Shown here: positions 38,161 to 47,663 of the stretch, one piece after another | Numbering within the stretch: position 1 is the stretch's first letter | Layout: every line of letters begins with the position of its first letter | DNA from: Petrimonas sulfuriphila | GTDB taxonomy: Bacteria > Bacteroidota > Bacteroidia > Bacteroidales > Dysgonomonadaceae | Direction of reading: 5' to 3' | Length of the DNA stretch: 64,000 nucleotides | Assembly (NCBI GenBank): GCA_038561985.1 | Contig: CP073276.1 | Span: 496,001-560,000 of the forward strand | Translations under genes and position numbers: made by a program | Notes under the pieces: model-generated | What the model saw: only the letters and a program-made list of their open reading frames with translations | The model's database searches: none | What the model was told of the DNA's origin: nothing

Positions 38161-39855
38161 ATGGAAACGCAATTTTTCATATACCTGGCCAAAGTAAACG
38201 GAGCTTTGCTGCTTTTTTACCTGCTGTATATTGCGGTTTTTCGGCACGATACGTTCATCCGGCTACGGAGGTCGTACCTATTGTCGGCTGTTCTGTTTTC
38301 GTTGCTTTATCCTCTTTTTACAGTAGATTCCCTGGGTGGATTATTTTCAATCTTGCAGTCACGTCAACCCGTGGAAGCGACTATTGAACTCGGTGAACCT
38401 ACCGCTCTTCTGCTGGAAAGTGACGCTGCCGGATTTACGGTTCCATGGAGGTTTATTGTTCAAAGCATACTTCTTTTAGGAAGCCTTTTTTTTGCTTTCC
38501 GGTTGATCATGCAAGTCGTTTCCATTGTCCGGATCCGGCGCCGGTGCCGGGAAGAGGTTATTTCGGGATACAAAATCCTAAACGCTTCACACGAAATAAC
38601 TCCCTTCTCGTTTTTCAAATGGATAATCGTAAATACGGATGCACACTCCGAAGAAGAGCTACAGCAGATCCTCATCCACGAAAGCACCCATGTCCGCCAA
38701 TGGCATTCGGCAGATGTGTTGTTGGGTGAGTTGCTTTCCGTCTTTTTCTGGTGGAATCCGGCAGTCTGGCTGTTGAAGCGCGAAATCGTCATCAACCTCG
38801 AATACCTGGCCGATAACGATGTGCTTCAACACGGTGTAAACAGCAGGGAATACCAATACCACCTGCTCAAACTGACTTATCACGAAACGGCCGTTCCGTT
38901 AAGTAATCACTTTAATGTATCACAATTAAAACAGCGTATCACGATGATGAACAAAACCCAATCGTCGGCAGTGAAGCTGGCCAAGTACCTGACTGTAATT
39001 CCGCTGGTTCTGCTGCTGATAACCTTGAACAGTTGTTTGAGTAAAGAAAAGCAAACCGACGAAAAATCGAACGATCAAACGGAAGAATTACAAAACTCTT
39101 CCAGTAAGAACGATATCAAAGCAGATGTTAGTGAAGGTTATGTACCACCTGTAACCGACAGTCAAGAAGAGATTTTTTCAGTAGTGGAAGAGCAACCGCT
39201 TTATCCCGGCGGAAACGCCGCCATGATGAAATTCCTGAGCAACAATATAAAATATCCGGTGGCAGCGCAGGAGAAAGGGACTCAAGGACGTGTCATCACC
39301 AATTTTGTGGTGGAAAAAGACGGTAGCCTGTCCGATATCCAAGTAATTCGTGGTGTTGACCCGTCACTGGATGCGGAAGCTTTACGTGTACTAAAAACCA
39401 TGCCTAAATGGAAACCTGGAAAGCAGAAGGGCGAAGAAGTGAGGGTACGCTTCACGCTTCCGGTAGTTTTCCGCTTGCAGTCTCCTCCTCCGCCGCCACC
39501 ACCGCCACCAACACCTGTAAAGGAAAGTGGTTCCAATGACGTTTTCGTTGTGGTAGAAAAACAACCTGAATTCCCCGGTGGAAACGCTGCCATGATGAAA
39601 TTCCTGAGCGACAACATAAAGTATCCGGCGGAAGCACAGGAAAAAGGAATACACGGACGTATAATTACTAATTTTGTGGTGGAAAAGGACGGTAGCCTCA
39701 ACGAAGTGAAAGTGGTTCGTGGTGTCGATCCCTTGCTGGACGCGGAAGCCGTTAGGGTTATTCAGTCGATGCCCAACTGGAAACCGGGAACACAAAAAGG
39801 AGAGACAGTAAGAGTAAGGTATACGTTACCCGTTGTTTTTAGGTTGCAACAATAA
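38161..39855 (+). CDS. M56 (BlaR1-like) membrane peptidase fused to two TonB C-terminal domains
   Basis: A 564-residue sensor-like protein. The M56 half has about four membrane segments (around 5-25, 35-52, 97-117, 280-298) and a zinc motif H173-ESTH-177 with NLEYLADN downstream. In place of the penicillin-binding sensor of BlaR1, the extracytoplasmic end carries two near-identical TonB C-terminal domains (about 337-438 and 460-564), joined by a linker of nine prolines. Each domain begins QPxxPGGNAAMMKFLS. It lies in a unit with blaI and a longer paralogue 12 bp downstream. It probably links envelope state or TonB-dependent transporters to cleavage of BlaI; that is inference. Confidence 0.87.
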   Translation: METQFFIYLAKVNGALLLFYLLYIAVFRHDTFIRLRRSYLLSAVLFSLLYPLFTVDSLGGLFSILQSRQPVEATIELGEPTALLLESDAAGFTVPWRFIVQSILLLGSLFFAFRLIMQVVSIVRIRRRCREEVISGYKILNASHEITPFSFFKWIIVNTDAHSEEELQQILIHESTHVRQWHSADVLLGELLSVFFWWNPAVWLLKREIVINLEYLADNDVLQHGVNSREYQYHLLKLTYHETAVPLSNHFNVSQLKQRITMMNKTQSSAVKLAKYLTVIPLVLLLITLNSCLSKEKQTDEKSNDQTEELQNSSSKNDIKADVSEGYVPPVTDSQEEIFSVVEEQPLYPGGNAAMMKFLSNNIKYPVAAQEKGTQGRVITNFVVEKDGSLSDIQVIRGVDPSLDAEALRVLKTMPKWKPGKQKGEEVRVRFTLPVVFRLQSPPPPPPPPPTPVKESGSNDVFVVVEKQPEFPGGNAAMMKFLSDNIKYPAEAQEKGIHGRIITNFVVEKDGSLNEVKVVRGVDPLLDAEAVRVIQSMPNWKPGTQKGETVRVRYTLPVVFRLQQ

Positions 39856-39867
39856 GAGGCTGAACAA

Positions 39868-42381
39868 ATGGAAGCACTTATCGCATACATCATTAAAGTT
39901 AACATAGCACTGATATTTTTTTATTTGCTGTATGTTATTTTCTTGAAAAAAGACACATTTTTTGCTTTCAGGCGCTATTTTATTTTAGCAGCGACAGTGT
40001 TTTCATTTGTTTACCCGTTTATTACCGTATCTGCCTGGGAAAATATAATTTCATTTGAAAAACCACAGAAATACACTACTCAGGTAACGGTGGAAGATCC
40101 TGCTTTTGCCGTTGTTTTGGCAGACGAAGGTCAAACAGCGGAACCTGTCAACACGATTAACATTAACTGGTGGCAGGTTTTACTTCTCTTATTGTCCGCA
40201 GGAGTAGTCTTCTTCTTAGCTCGTTTTACCTGGCAACTGGTCAGTATTTTACAGATAAAACACAAAAGCATCAGGAAGAATATTGATGGGATGGAGGTAT
40301 TCGACTTATACGATGAAATAACACCGTTTTCTTTCTTCCGATGGATCTTCATCCACCTCGACTCACATTCCGACACCGAAATTAAACAGATACTTCTGCA
40401 CGAACAAACGCATGCACGCCAATGGCATTCTGTTGATATTATTCTCATGGAGTTGCTTTGCGTATTTTTATGGTGGAACCCCATCATCTGGCTGATGAAG
40501 AGGGAAACAGCCATTAACCTGGAACATCTGGCCGACAACGGTGTTTTGCGAAAAGGAGTAAACAGCCGCGATTATCAATATTATCTTCTACGCCTTACCT
40601 ACCACCAAAATGCTACCCGGATTGTAAACAATTTTAATGTATCACTTTTAAAACAACGTATCACGATGATGAACAAAACCAAATCGCCGGCACGAAAGCT
40701 GGTAAAATACCTGATTGCCCTGCCATTGGCGCTTCTTTTAATGGCAGGCAACAGTGTTTACGCCCAAAACCAAAGAGAGAGTGAAATCTTTACAGAAGTA
40801 GAGAAATATCCTGAATTCCCGGGAGGGAACCAGGCATTTATGAAGTATCTTGTCGAAAGCATCAAGTATCCGGTTAAAGCTCAGGAAAACAACGAACAAG
40901 GCAGAGTTATCACCAACTTTGTGGTAGAAAAGGACGGAAGTATTTCCAATATTAAAGTCATCCGTGGAGTAACTGCCGCGCTGGATGCCGAAGCCGTGAG
41001 GTTGCTGAACTCCATGCCTAATTGGCAATCTGGCGAACATCAGGGTAAACCCGCCAGGGTACGGTTTACCTTGCCGATTGTCTTCAGGTTACAAGGCGGC
41101 AGCGCAGGGAAGAGCCAGAGCCCTGTAACGCCGGTTTCTGCAGATGTCAATGAAAAAGGAAAAATCCTGGACGAAGTGGTCGTTGTAGGCTATGGGCCAA
41201 CCCATCGAGAATCGATACCTTCCCCACAGGAATATGCCGAATCAAACGGCAACGAACTCTTTATTGTTGTGGAAGTCCAGCCGCAATATCCCGGTGGAGA
41301 TATAACCATGAACAAATTCATTTCTGACAACTTACAATATCCAAAAATTGCACAAGAGAATGGAATTCAAGGACGAGTAATCACTCAGTTTATTGTTGAA
41401 AAAGACGGAAGCCTTTCCGATATCCAGGTTGTTCGTGGTGTAGATCCATCGTTAGACAAAGAAGCTATACGTCTTATTCGCTTAATGCCTGAGTGGATCC
41501 CCGGAACGCAGCGTGGAAACAAAGTAAGGGTAAGATATACGTTGCCTGTTACATTCCGGTTGTCGGATGAAGCACCAACCGTCGAGGCCGCTAAGGGTGT
41601 TCAAGGGAAACTGAATGATCCTGTAATAAAGATTGGAAGCAGTGACGCAACTTTTGTTGTAGTTGAAGAACAGCCCGAATTTCCGGGTGGAAACGCAGCC
41701 ATGATGAACTTCATTACCGAAAACATCCGTTATCCGAAAGAGGCACACGAAAAAGGAATTCAGGGACGTGTAATCACCAAGTTCATAGTGAGGAAAGATG
41801 GCAGTATAGACAGCGTACAAATCGCACGGGGGGTTGACCCGTTACTGGATGCCGAGGCCATCCGGGTAGTGGAATCGATGCCAACGTGGAAGCCGGGCAA
41901 GCAACGCGGACAACCCGTAAACGTAATGTTTACCCTGCCTGTCGTTTTCAGGTTGGATAAAAAGACGGAGGATGGCATTCAAAAAAGTCAAACCTCATCG
42001 AAAAATGTACAAAACCCTGAATTTCCGGGAGGAGAAAATGCTTATATGAAGTTCTTATCGGATAACATTAAGTATCCCGTTATTGCACAGGAGAACGGTA
42101 TCCAGGGGTTTATAGATGCCGTGTTCAACATCGATACAAAGGGAAAAGTCACTTTTGTTAAATTCAATAGATCCGTTGACCCGTCCTTGGACAAGGAAGT
42201 TAAACGCGTGATAGAATTAATGCCTGACTGGATCCCCGGCAAGTTTAATGGAGCAGCGACAAGCATTACGAGTGGAGCCTCCTTTGTTTTCCGCCTGCAA
42301 GGCGATGGCGTTGATGAGTATAAAGGCCCAACTCCCAGCAACGCAATAGTTGTTGTAGGATACGGAAGTTCGAAGAAATAA
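39868..42381 (+). CDS. M56 membrane peptidase fused to four TonB C-terminal domains
   Basis: An 837-residue paralogue of the gene before it. The membrane part has the zinc motif HEQTH starting at residue 178 and NLEHLADN further on. Four TonB C-terminal domains follow (about 308-410, 458-560, 590-690, 705-815), the last being most divergent. Between the first and second is DEVVVVGYG (435-443), and the very end reads AIVVVGYGSSKK. This VVVGYG string is the start motif of the plug region in SusC-type receptors, and it is unexpected in a TonB protein. A strong terminator follows. Confidence 0.87.
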   Translation: MEALIAYIIKVNIALIFFYLLYVIFLKKDTFFAFRRYFILAATVFSFVYPFITVSAWENIISFEKPQKYTTQVTVEDPAFAVVLADEGQTAEPVNTININWWQVLLLLLSAGVVFFLARFTWQLVSILQIKHKSIRKNIDGMEVFDLYDEITPFSFFRWIFIHLDSHSDTEIKQILLHEQTHARQWHSVDIILMELLCVFLWWNPIIWLMKRETAINLEHLADNGVLRKGVNSRDYQYYLLRLTYHQNATRIVNNFNVSLLKQRITMMNKTKSPARKLVKYLIALPLALLLMAGNSVYAQNQRESEIFTEVEKYPEFPGGNQAFMKYLVESIKYPVKAQENNEQGRVITNFVVEKDGSISNIKVIRGVTAALDAEAVRLLNSMPNWQSGEHQGKPARVRFTLPIVFRLQGGSAGKSQSPVTPVSADVNEKGKILDEVVVVGYGPTHRESIPSPQEYAESNGNELFIVVEVQPQYPGGDITMNKFISDNLQYPKIAQENGIQGRVITQFIVEKDGSLSDIQVVRGVDPSLDKEAIRLIRLMPEWIPGTQRGNKVRVRYTLPVTFRLSDEAPTVEAAKGVQGKLNDPVIKIGSSDATFVVVEEQPEFPGGNAAMMNFITENIRYPKEAHEKGIQGRVITKFIVRKDGSIDSVQIARGVDPLLDAEAIRVVESMPTWKPGKQRGQPVNVMFTLPVVFRLDKKTEDGIQKSQTSSKNVQNPEFPGGENAYMKFLSDNIKYPVIAQENGIQGFIDAVFNIDTKGKVTFVKFNRSVDPSLDKEVKRVIELMPDWIPGKFNGAATSITSGASFVFRLQGDGVDEYKGPTPSNAIVVVGYGSSKK

Positions 42382-42446
42382 ACGGCATCAGCTGATTTGA
42401 AGCCGGCAGATGCTCAAATCTCAATCTCTTGTTAATCTGTTCTCGA

Positions 42447-42484
42447 AAACCGGAGAAAGTGTGCAGAGTAGCTTTCTCCGGTTT
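42447..42484 (+). terminator. Hairpin terminator of the blaI-M56 unit
   Basis: AAACCGGAGAAAG (42447-42459) pairs exactly with CTTTCTCCGGTTT (42472-42484) around a 12-base loop, 65 bp after the M56-TonB stop. The T tract is short. Confidence 0.7.
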
Positions 42485-42510
42485 AAACATAAACACTTAA
42501 CTCACCGCTT

Positions 42511-43818
42511 ATGAAAACCGAATTTGCAATTTCAGTTGTTTTGACGATGGTGTCGGTTTCCGTATCGGCACAAACGCTAACGGCACACGATTTCATGCAA
42601 CAATATCGTTACCGGGAAGCCATTGAATGGCTCGAAACCCAGCCCGAAACCGCTGAAAATCTGTTATTGAAAGCTGAAAGCCACGAAAGACTCTACAACC
42701 ATACCGATGCCCTGCCCGTTTACGAACGTCTCTTACTGAATAACCCCGATGATGTAGCACTGTTGATCTCTGCCGCAGAATGCGCATCGCAAGCCGGAGA
42801 CACAGAATCGGCACTAAAATATTGGATAAAAGCAGACAGTCTATCGCCTGAAAATCTGTTTTTTCAGACTAAAAAAGCGATAGCATATTATCGGAACGGT
42901 AACTGGCAGGAAACCATCGAGAGCACACAAACGGTTTTCCAGTCAGACTCAATTCCGCTGCTTCTGCGAATGACGGGTGATGCGTTTCAAAACATCCACG
43001 AACCCATTTGGGCAAACTATTTTTACACGAAAGCATACGAGAAAAATCCGTCCGATCATCTTTCGCTTAGCCGTATTTGCGAATATTTTTACGCCATGGA
43101 AGAAGACGGATACGACACGGTAGCGGTTATGACCGAAAAATACCTGAACGAAATTAATCCGAACCAAAAAACCATCGGACAACTTAACGGAATGGCAAAC
43201 TATTCCTCCGGAAGATTCGACAAAGCAATAGATCGCCTGAAAGCAATTGTGGAAATAGGCGATAGCTCCTACACCACCACCTATTTCCTGGGGATGAGCA
43301 ATTACGCCAAGGGTTGGTACTACGAAGCCGTGAAATGGCTCGGCAAAGCTTATGATCTTAATCGCAATGATGTGAATATGTTCTACTATTACGGAACAGC
43401 GCTCGGGCGAACAAAAAACCGGGAAAGAGCCGTGGAGATATTACAGGAAGGTATGGACAAGATAGATAAGATGTCAGGAATGCTGCCTGATTTCGACATA
43501 TCGATAGCGGAGGCCTATCAAAATACGAACGATCACGCCAAGGCAATACAATATTACTTTTCCGCATATAAGCGCCAGCCCGACCGGCACAATCTTTTGT
43601 ACAGCATCGCACATGCTTACGACACGGCAAAAGATTACAAAAACGCCATCACCACCTACGAACGTTTCCTGAAAACTGCCCCCAAAGATTTCGATGTCGC
43701 CAGCTTCGCCGTCGCCAAAGACGAAAAAATGAACGCAGAAAACATTTATTACATAGTCAGTTTCAAGCGCATAAAGGAATTGCGGGAGCAGTTATTTATG
43801 CAGTCGGGAAATAAATAA
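42511..43818 (+). CDS. Exported tetratricopeptide-repeat protein
   Basis: A 435-residue protein with a signal peptide (FAISVVLTMVSVSVSAQ) and TPR-like helical repeats along its whole length, for example AENLLLKAESHERLYNHTDALPVYERLLLNNPDD and later KAIQYYFSAYKRQPDRHNLLYSIAHAYDTAKDYKNAITTYERFLKTAPKD. No enzymatic domain is visible. TPR proteins scaffold complexes, and in Bacteroidetes they often accompany M56/TonB or BatD-type operons. It lies behind the terminator of the M56-TonB unit, so it may have its own promoter or be reached by readthrough. Confidence 0.82.
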   Translation: MKTEFAISVVLTMVSVSVSAQTLTAHDFMQQYRYREAIEWLETQPETAENLLLKAESHERLYNHTDALPVYERLLLNNPDDVALLISAAECASQAGDTESALKYWIKADSLSPENLFFQTKKAIAYYRNGNWQETIESTQTVFQSDSIPLLLRMTGDAFQNIHEPIWANYFYTKAYEKNPSDHLSLSRICEYFYAMEEDGYDTVAVMTEKYLNEINPNQKTIGQLNGMANYSSGRFDKAIDRLKAIVEIGDSSYTTTYFLGMSNYAKGWYYEAVKWLGKAYDLNRNDVNMFYYYGTALGRTKNRERAVEILQEGMDKIDKMSGMLPDFDISIAEAYQNTNDHAKAIQYYFSAYKRQPDRHNLLYSIAHAYDTAKDYKNAITTYERFLKTAPKDFDVASFAVAKDEKMNAENIYYIVSFKRIKELREQLFMQSGNK

Positions 43819-43844
43819 CTGTAACCCGGACTCTTTGTTCTCCG

Positions 43845-46232
43845 CTAATTAAACAAGTCGTCAATTCCTTCGCTCTGCTCTATCGGATCCTCGTCCAGGT
43901 AGAAATCGGATGAATAGCGTTGTGTGTCGTAGCAAGGCTGGAAATCTGCGGGAATATCAAATTTCCCGTTATCGGAATATTTCAGCTCGGGATTGGCATA
44001 TACCCGCTGGTAGAACAATCCGTGAATGGGCAGTGCAGCAGTAGCTCCCTGTCCGTAAGCCATACGGTCGAAGTGAATGGAAGGTTCCTCCCCGCCTACC
44101 CAGGCCGATGCTACTATCTCGGGTGTGAACGACATAAACCACGCATCGGAATTGTTGTTGGTCGTTCCGGTTTTGGCTCCCATCTCCCCTTTCAGGTTGT
44201 ACAGACGGCGCAACCGGCCTCCCGTACCTCCGTCAACTACGGCCTTGAGCATGTCGAGCATCTTATAGGAAGTCGTTTCGCTGAAAATCTCCTGCATCCG
44301 GGGAACAAAGTTGGCCACCACGTTTCCGTAAGAATCCTCGATACGGGTAACCAACAGCGGTTCAACACGAATCCCGCGGTTGACGAACGCCGTGTACGCA
44401 CCGGCCATCTCATACACCGAAGCATCATTTGGCCCTAGCGCCAGCGAGACGACCGGATCGGCAGGAGTTTTCAACCCGAAAGATTTCAGCATCCGGGCGA
44501 ACGCGTAAGGAGAAAACAGACTCATCAAATAGGCAGTCACCCAGTTATCCGAGTTTTGCAAGCCCCATTTTATGGTAACAAAATGTCCAAGCGCTCCACG
44601 TGTGTTTCGGGGGCTCCACGGCTGTCCGTTTTCAGCCATGATGGTTATTGGTCCGTGAACCATCCCGTCGCAGGGGCTCAATCCTTCTTCCATAGCCAAC
44701 GTATAGAGATACGGCTTTATGGTTGAACCGATTTGCCGTTTACCGCTACTTACCATATCGTACTTGAAATGCGCGAAGTCGGGGCCGCCCACATACGCTT
44801 TCACATGTCCCGTAACCGGGTTCATCGCTACAAATCCAGCCCTGAGAAAACCTTTGTGGTACCGGATGGAATCCCACGGCGTCATCGTGGTATCTATCTC
44901 TCCCTTCCAGGAAAAGACTTTCATATCCACGGGAGTATCTTTGAAATTACTCAGGATCTTTTCGTCACTCCAGTTTTGTTTTTTTAAAATCCGGTAGCGG
45001 TCCGTCTGCTTCATGGCCGTCTGCATAAATTTTTCGACATCGTTTGCCACGCTGTTGGAGTAAGGAGCATATTTTTTACCCCGCTTCTCGGCCGCAAACT
45101 GGGGCTGCAGGTATTGTAAATGTTCACGAACGGCCTGTTCGGCGTATTTCTGCATGCGCGAGTCGATGGTGGAATAGATTTTCAACCCATCCGTATAGAC
45201 GTTATAATTTGAACCGTCTGGCTTCTTGTTTTTGTTGCACCAACCGAATAACGGATCGGTCTCCCACGCGAGCGAATCTTCTGTAAATTGCTGTCCTTGC
45301 CAGGATGCATAGTTTTTCCTTTCGGGCTTCACCGCCATCATCATTTTTGCCAGATGCTGGCGATAGTAGGGAGCAGGAATAGCAACGTGGTCGGCACGGT
45401 TGAAATCCAGTTCGATGGGGAGTTTCTGTATCGAATCGGCTTCCTGCAGGGTCAGGTGTCCAGCCTTTCTCATTTGGGCAAGCACCACATCGCGGCGCTC
45501 TTTGGTCACGTTTTCTCTCCTGACCGGGTTGTAAAGCGATGAATTCTTCAACATACCCACAAGCATAGCCGACTCCTGTATGTTCAGATCGATGGGGCGT
45601 TTATTGAAATAAGTACGTGCCGCTGATTCAATCCCTACTGCATTGTAGTTGAAATCGTATTTATTGAGGTAAAGATTGATGATCTCGTCTTTGGTATAAA
45701 AACGCTCCAGTTTCGTAGCGATCACCCACTCGATGGGTTTCTGAAACACACGCTGGAGTTTATTGTTGGCTTTTGGAGAATAGAGCAATTTTGCCAGCTG
45801 TTGGGTGATGGTACTTCCTCCGCCGCTGCTTTCATCCTGAAGCAACAATGTCTTAAAAACAGCCCTTCCTAAACCGATAAAATCAATTCCCGAATGGTTA
45901 TAATACCGCCTGTCTTCAGTGGCAACCAATGCATGAATAAGGTATGGCGACAATTCATTATAACTTACAAAAATCCGGTTTTCGTCACTTTGAGAATAAG
46001 TAAACAAGAGTTGGTCGTCCGACGAAATTACCTGCGAGGCATATTTATCGATCGGATTTTCCAGTTCATCGATACGCGGCAGGTATCCAATCAATCCGGA
46101 TGACATCAACAGGAAAGCAACACCATTTACGGCGATAAAAAGAAAGAACAATCGCCATAACCATTTGACGATGTCGTTTTTGGACTGCATTGCCTTGTTT
46201 GTTTTTTTATTCGAAACCGATTTTTTCCCCAT
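43845..46232 (-). CDS. Bifunctional penicillin-binding protein 1A
   Basis: A 795-residue class A PBP that polymerises and cross-links peptidoglycan. After a basic cytoplasmic stretch and one transmembrane helix (about 25-45) comes the GT51 transglycosylase domain, with EDRRYYNHSGIDFIG and GGSTITQQLAK. The transpeptidase domain has the active-site SxxK (GSTIKPYLY), SxN (QNSDNW) and KTG (GAKTGTTNNNSDAWF). All key residues are present. The acidic C-terminus (DEDPIEQSEGIDDLFN) is short. It converges on the TPR gene and lies 111 bp downstream of the tldE gene. Confidence 0.93.
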   Translation of the reverse strand: MGKKSVSNKKTNKAMQSKNDIVKWLWRLFFLFIAVNGVAFLLMSSGLIGYLPRIDELENPIDKYASQVISSDDQLLFTYSQSDENRIFVSYNELSPYLIHALVATEDRRYYNHSGIDFIGLGRAVFKTLLLQDESSGGGSTITQQLAKLLYSPKANNKLQRVFQKPIEWVIATKLERFYTKDEIINLYLNKYDFNYNAVGIESAARTYFNKRPIDLNIQESAMLVGMLKNSSLYNPVRRENVTKERRDVVLAQMRKAGHLTLQEADSIQKLPIELDFNRADHVAIPAPYYRQHLAKMMMAVKPERKNYASWQGQQFTEDSLAWETDPLFGWCNKNKKPDGSNYNVYTDGLKIYSTIDSRMQKYAEQAVREHLQYLQPQFAAEKRGKKYAPYSNSVANDVEKFMQTAMKQTDRYRILKKQNWSDEKILSNFKDTPVDMKVFSWKGEIDTTMTPWDSIRYHKGFLRAGFVAMNPVTGHVKAYVGGPDFAHFKYDMVSSGKRQIGSTIKPYLYTLAMEEGLSPCDGMVHGPITIMAENGQPWSPRNTRGALGHFVTIKWGLQNSDNWVTAYLMSLFSPYAFARMLKSFGLKTPADPVVSLALGPNDASVYEMAGAYTAFVNRGIRVEPLLVTRIEDSYGNVVANFVPRMQEIFSETTSYKMLDMLKAVVDGGTGGRLRRLYNLKGEMGAKTGTTNNNSDAWFMSFTPEIVASAWVGGEEPSIHFDRMAYGQGATAALPIHGLFYQRVYANPELKYSDNGKFDIPADFQPCYDTQRYSSDFYLDEDPIEQSEGIDDLFN

Positions 46233-46343
46233 AGTTAATTTGAAACCGCTTGGTTCTTGATTTTGACAGATTTTGCCGCAAAATTACACAAAACCGTTGA
46301 ATAAGTCGTCACTATTGGTGTTAAAAAGACCGAAGAGCCCTAC

Positions 46344-47663
46344 TTACAGCCCGCTAAAATCAACCCCTTCGAAGACCAGCGAAGGAATACGCCACGACGA
46401 ATTTAACCGCGGGTCGTTTCCGGTTTCCGCAAGTGAGTTCCACAACGTGATCATGTTTCCGGTAACGTTCATTTCCGAAAGCGGCAAGGTAAGTTTACCT
46501 TTTTCGATAAGAAAGCCCTCGATCCCGTACGAAAAATCTCCGGTTGAACTGTTGCTGTTCCCCCCGTTGAATCCGGTAACAAGGATGCCGTGGGCCACAT
46601 CGGAAATCAGGCCGTTCAGGTCTTTATTTCCCAGCTGCATGACCAGAATGGACGGATTGGCGACGGTTGGATCCACATCCATTTTTTTGGCGTTGTAGGT
46701 GTCGATGTAATAGGTCTTCAGTACTCCTTTATCGAAAACACTCCGGCGTTCTGTGGCTACACCCTCACTATCGAAATACCGGGCTCCGGACGCACCGATA
46801 AGGTGGGGCTCATCCAGGAGTGTAAACTTGTCACTGCCCACTTTCTGCCCGAGCTTATCCAGCAGGAATGAGTTTTTCTGCTGCAAGGCGGAACCAAAAA
46901 TAGCACTCAGCATCGGACGAAGCAACTGCCCTGAATTCATCGGATCGACCACCATGGTGTATCTACCCGACTTCGTTTTCTTCTGTCCGATTTTCTGCAG
47001 GGTGCGCTCCAATGCTTTTTGGCCTACTCCTTCCTTTACCAGTTTATCGAGATAGAGTGATGATTCGTACCAATAAGACGACGGACGGGCTTCGCCCTCA
47101 CCTTTCACGGCTACACTTGCCGAGAGTGAGTACCACGATTGTTGGGTTTCACCTTCGAATCCATTGCTGGTTATCTGATAACTAAAGCCGTCTCCGTCAC
47201 CATACGACGATTCCACCGAAATTATTCGAGGATCCTTGCCCAAGGCTTCTTCGGCAATTGCCTGTGCCAAGGCAACCTTATTGTCCGGATTTACAGCGCT
47301 GAACTGCGGATCAAGCAGCTGCAGGTCGGGCTTGCCTCCTTTGTAATAACGGGAGGCATCGGGAAGTACGCGCGCCTCGTCTTCAGCCAGGTACCGCGTG
47401 GATTCTACCCCGTTTCTGATAAACGATTCCAGTTCTTTCTTATCCAGCCGGTTGGTGGAATATGTTCCGTAACGTCCGTCTACATAAAGGAACAAGCTCA
47501 TCCTGCTTTCCGAGGCTTGCTGCAGTTTATCCATCTGAGCATCACGAAGTTCAAAAGATGTGTTTGACCCCGAGTATAGTGATACTTTTGCTGCCTGGCA
47601 ACCGTTCTTCAGGGCATAGTCCATGGCCCATTGTGCCAATTTTTTATTTTCGTTTGATATCAT
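46344..47663 (-). CDS. TldE/PmbA-like metallopeptidase partner subunit
   Basis: A 439-residue member of the TldD/PmbA family. It lacks the HExxxH zinc motif seen in its neighbour, so it is the non-metal (TldE/PmbA) subunit. Family features include MVVDPMNSGQLLRPMLSAIFGSALQQKNSFLLDKLGQKV and GFNGGNSNSSTGDFSYGIEGFLIEKG near the end. In E. coli the TldD-TldE heterodimer digests unfolded peptides, matures microcin B17 and degrades CcdA. The gene overlaps the tldD stop by 4 bp, fitting equal production of the two subunits. Confidence 0.9.
   Translation of the reverse strand: MISNENKKLAQWAMDYALKNGCQAAKVSLYSGSNTSFELRDAQMDKLQQASESRMSLFLYVDGRYGTYSTNRLDKKELESFIRNGVESTRYLAEDEARVLPDASRYYKGGKPDLQLLDPQFSAVNPDNKVALAQAIAEEALGKDPRIISVESSYGDGDGFSYQITSNGFEGETQQSWYSLSASVAVKGEGEARPSSYWYESSLYLDKLVKEGVGQKALERTLQKIGQKKTKSGRYTMVVDPMNSGQLLRPMLSAIFGSALQQKNSFLLDKLGQKVGSDKFTLLDEPHLIGASGARYFDSEGVATERRSVFDKGVLKTYYIDTYNAKKMDVDPTVANPSILVMQLGNKDLNGLISDVAHGILVTGFNGGNSNSSTGDFSYGIEGFLIEKGKLTLPLSEMNVTGNMITLWNSLAETGNDPRLNSSWRIPSLVFEGVDFSGL

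Noticed and set aside
39180-42300. Tandem DNA repeats in the M56-TonB genes as a mobile or CRISPR array.
   Set aside because: They are in-frame coding repeats of TonB C-terminal domains of about 100 residues.
37724-42381. Calling this a beta-lactam resistance operon.
   Set aside because: No beta-lactamase or penicillin-binding sensor domain is present; the M56 proteins carry TonB domains instead.
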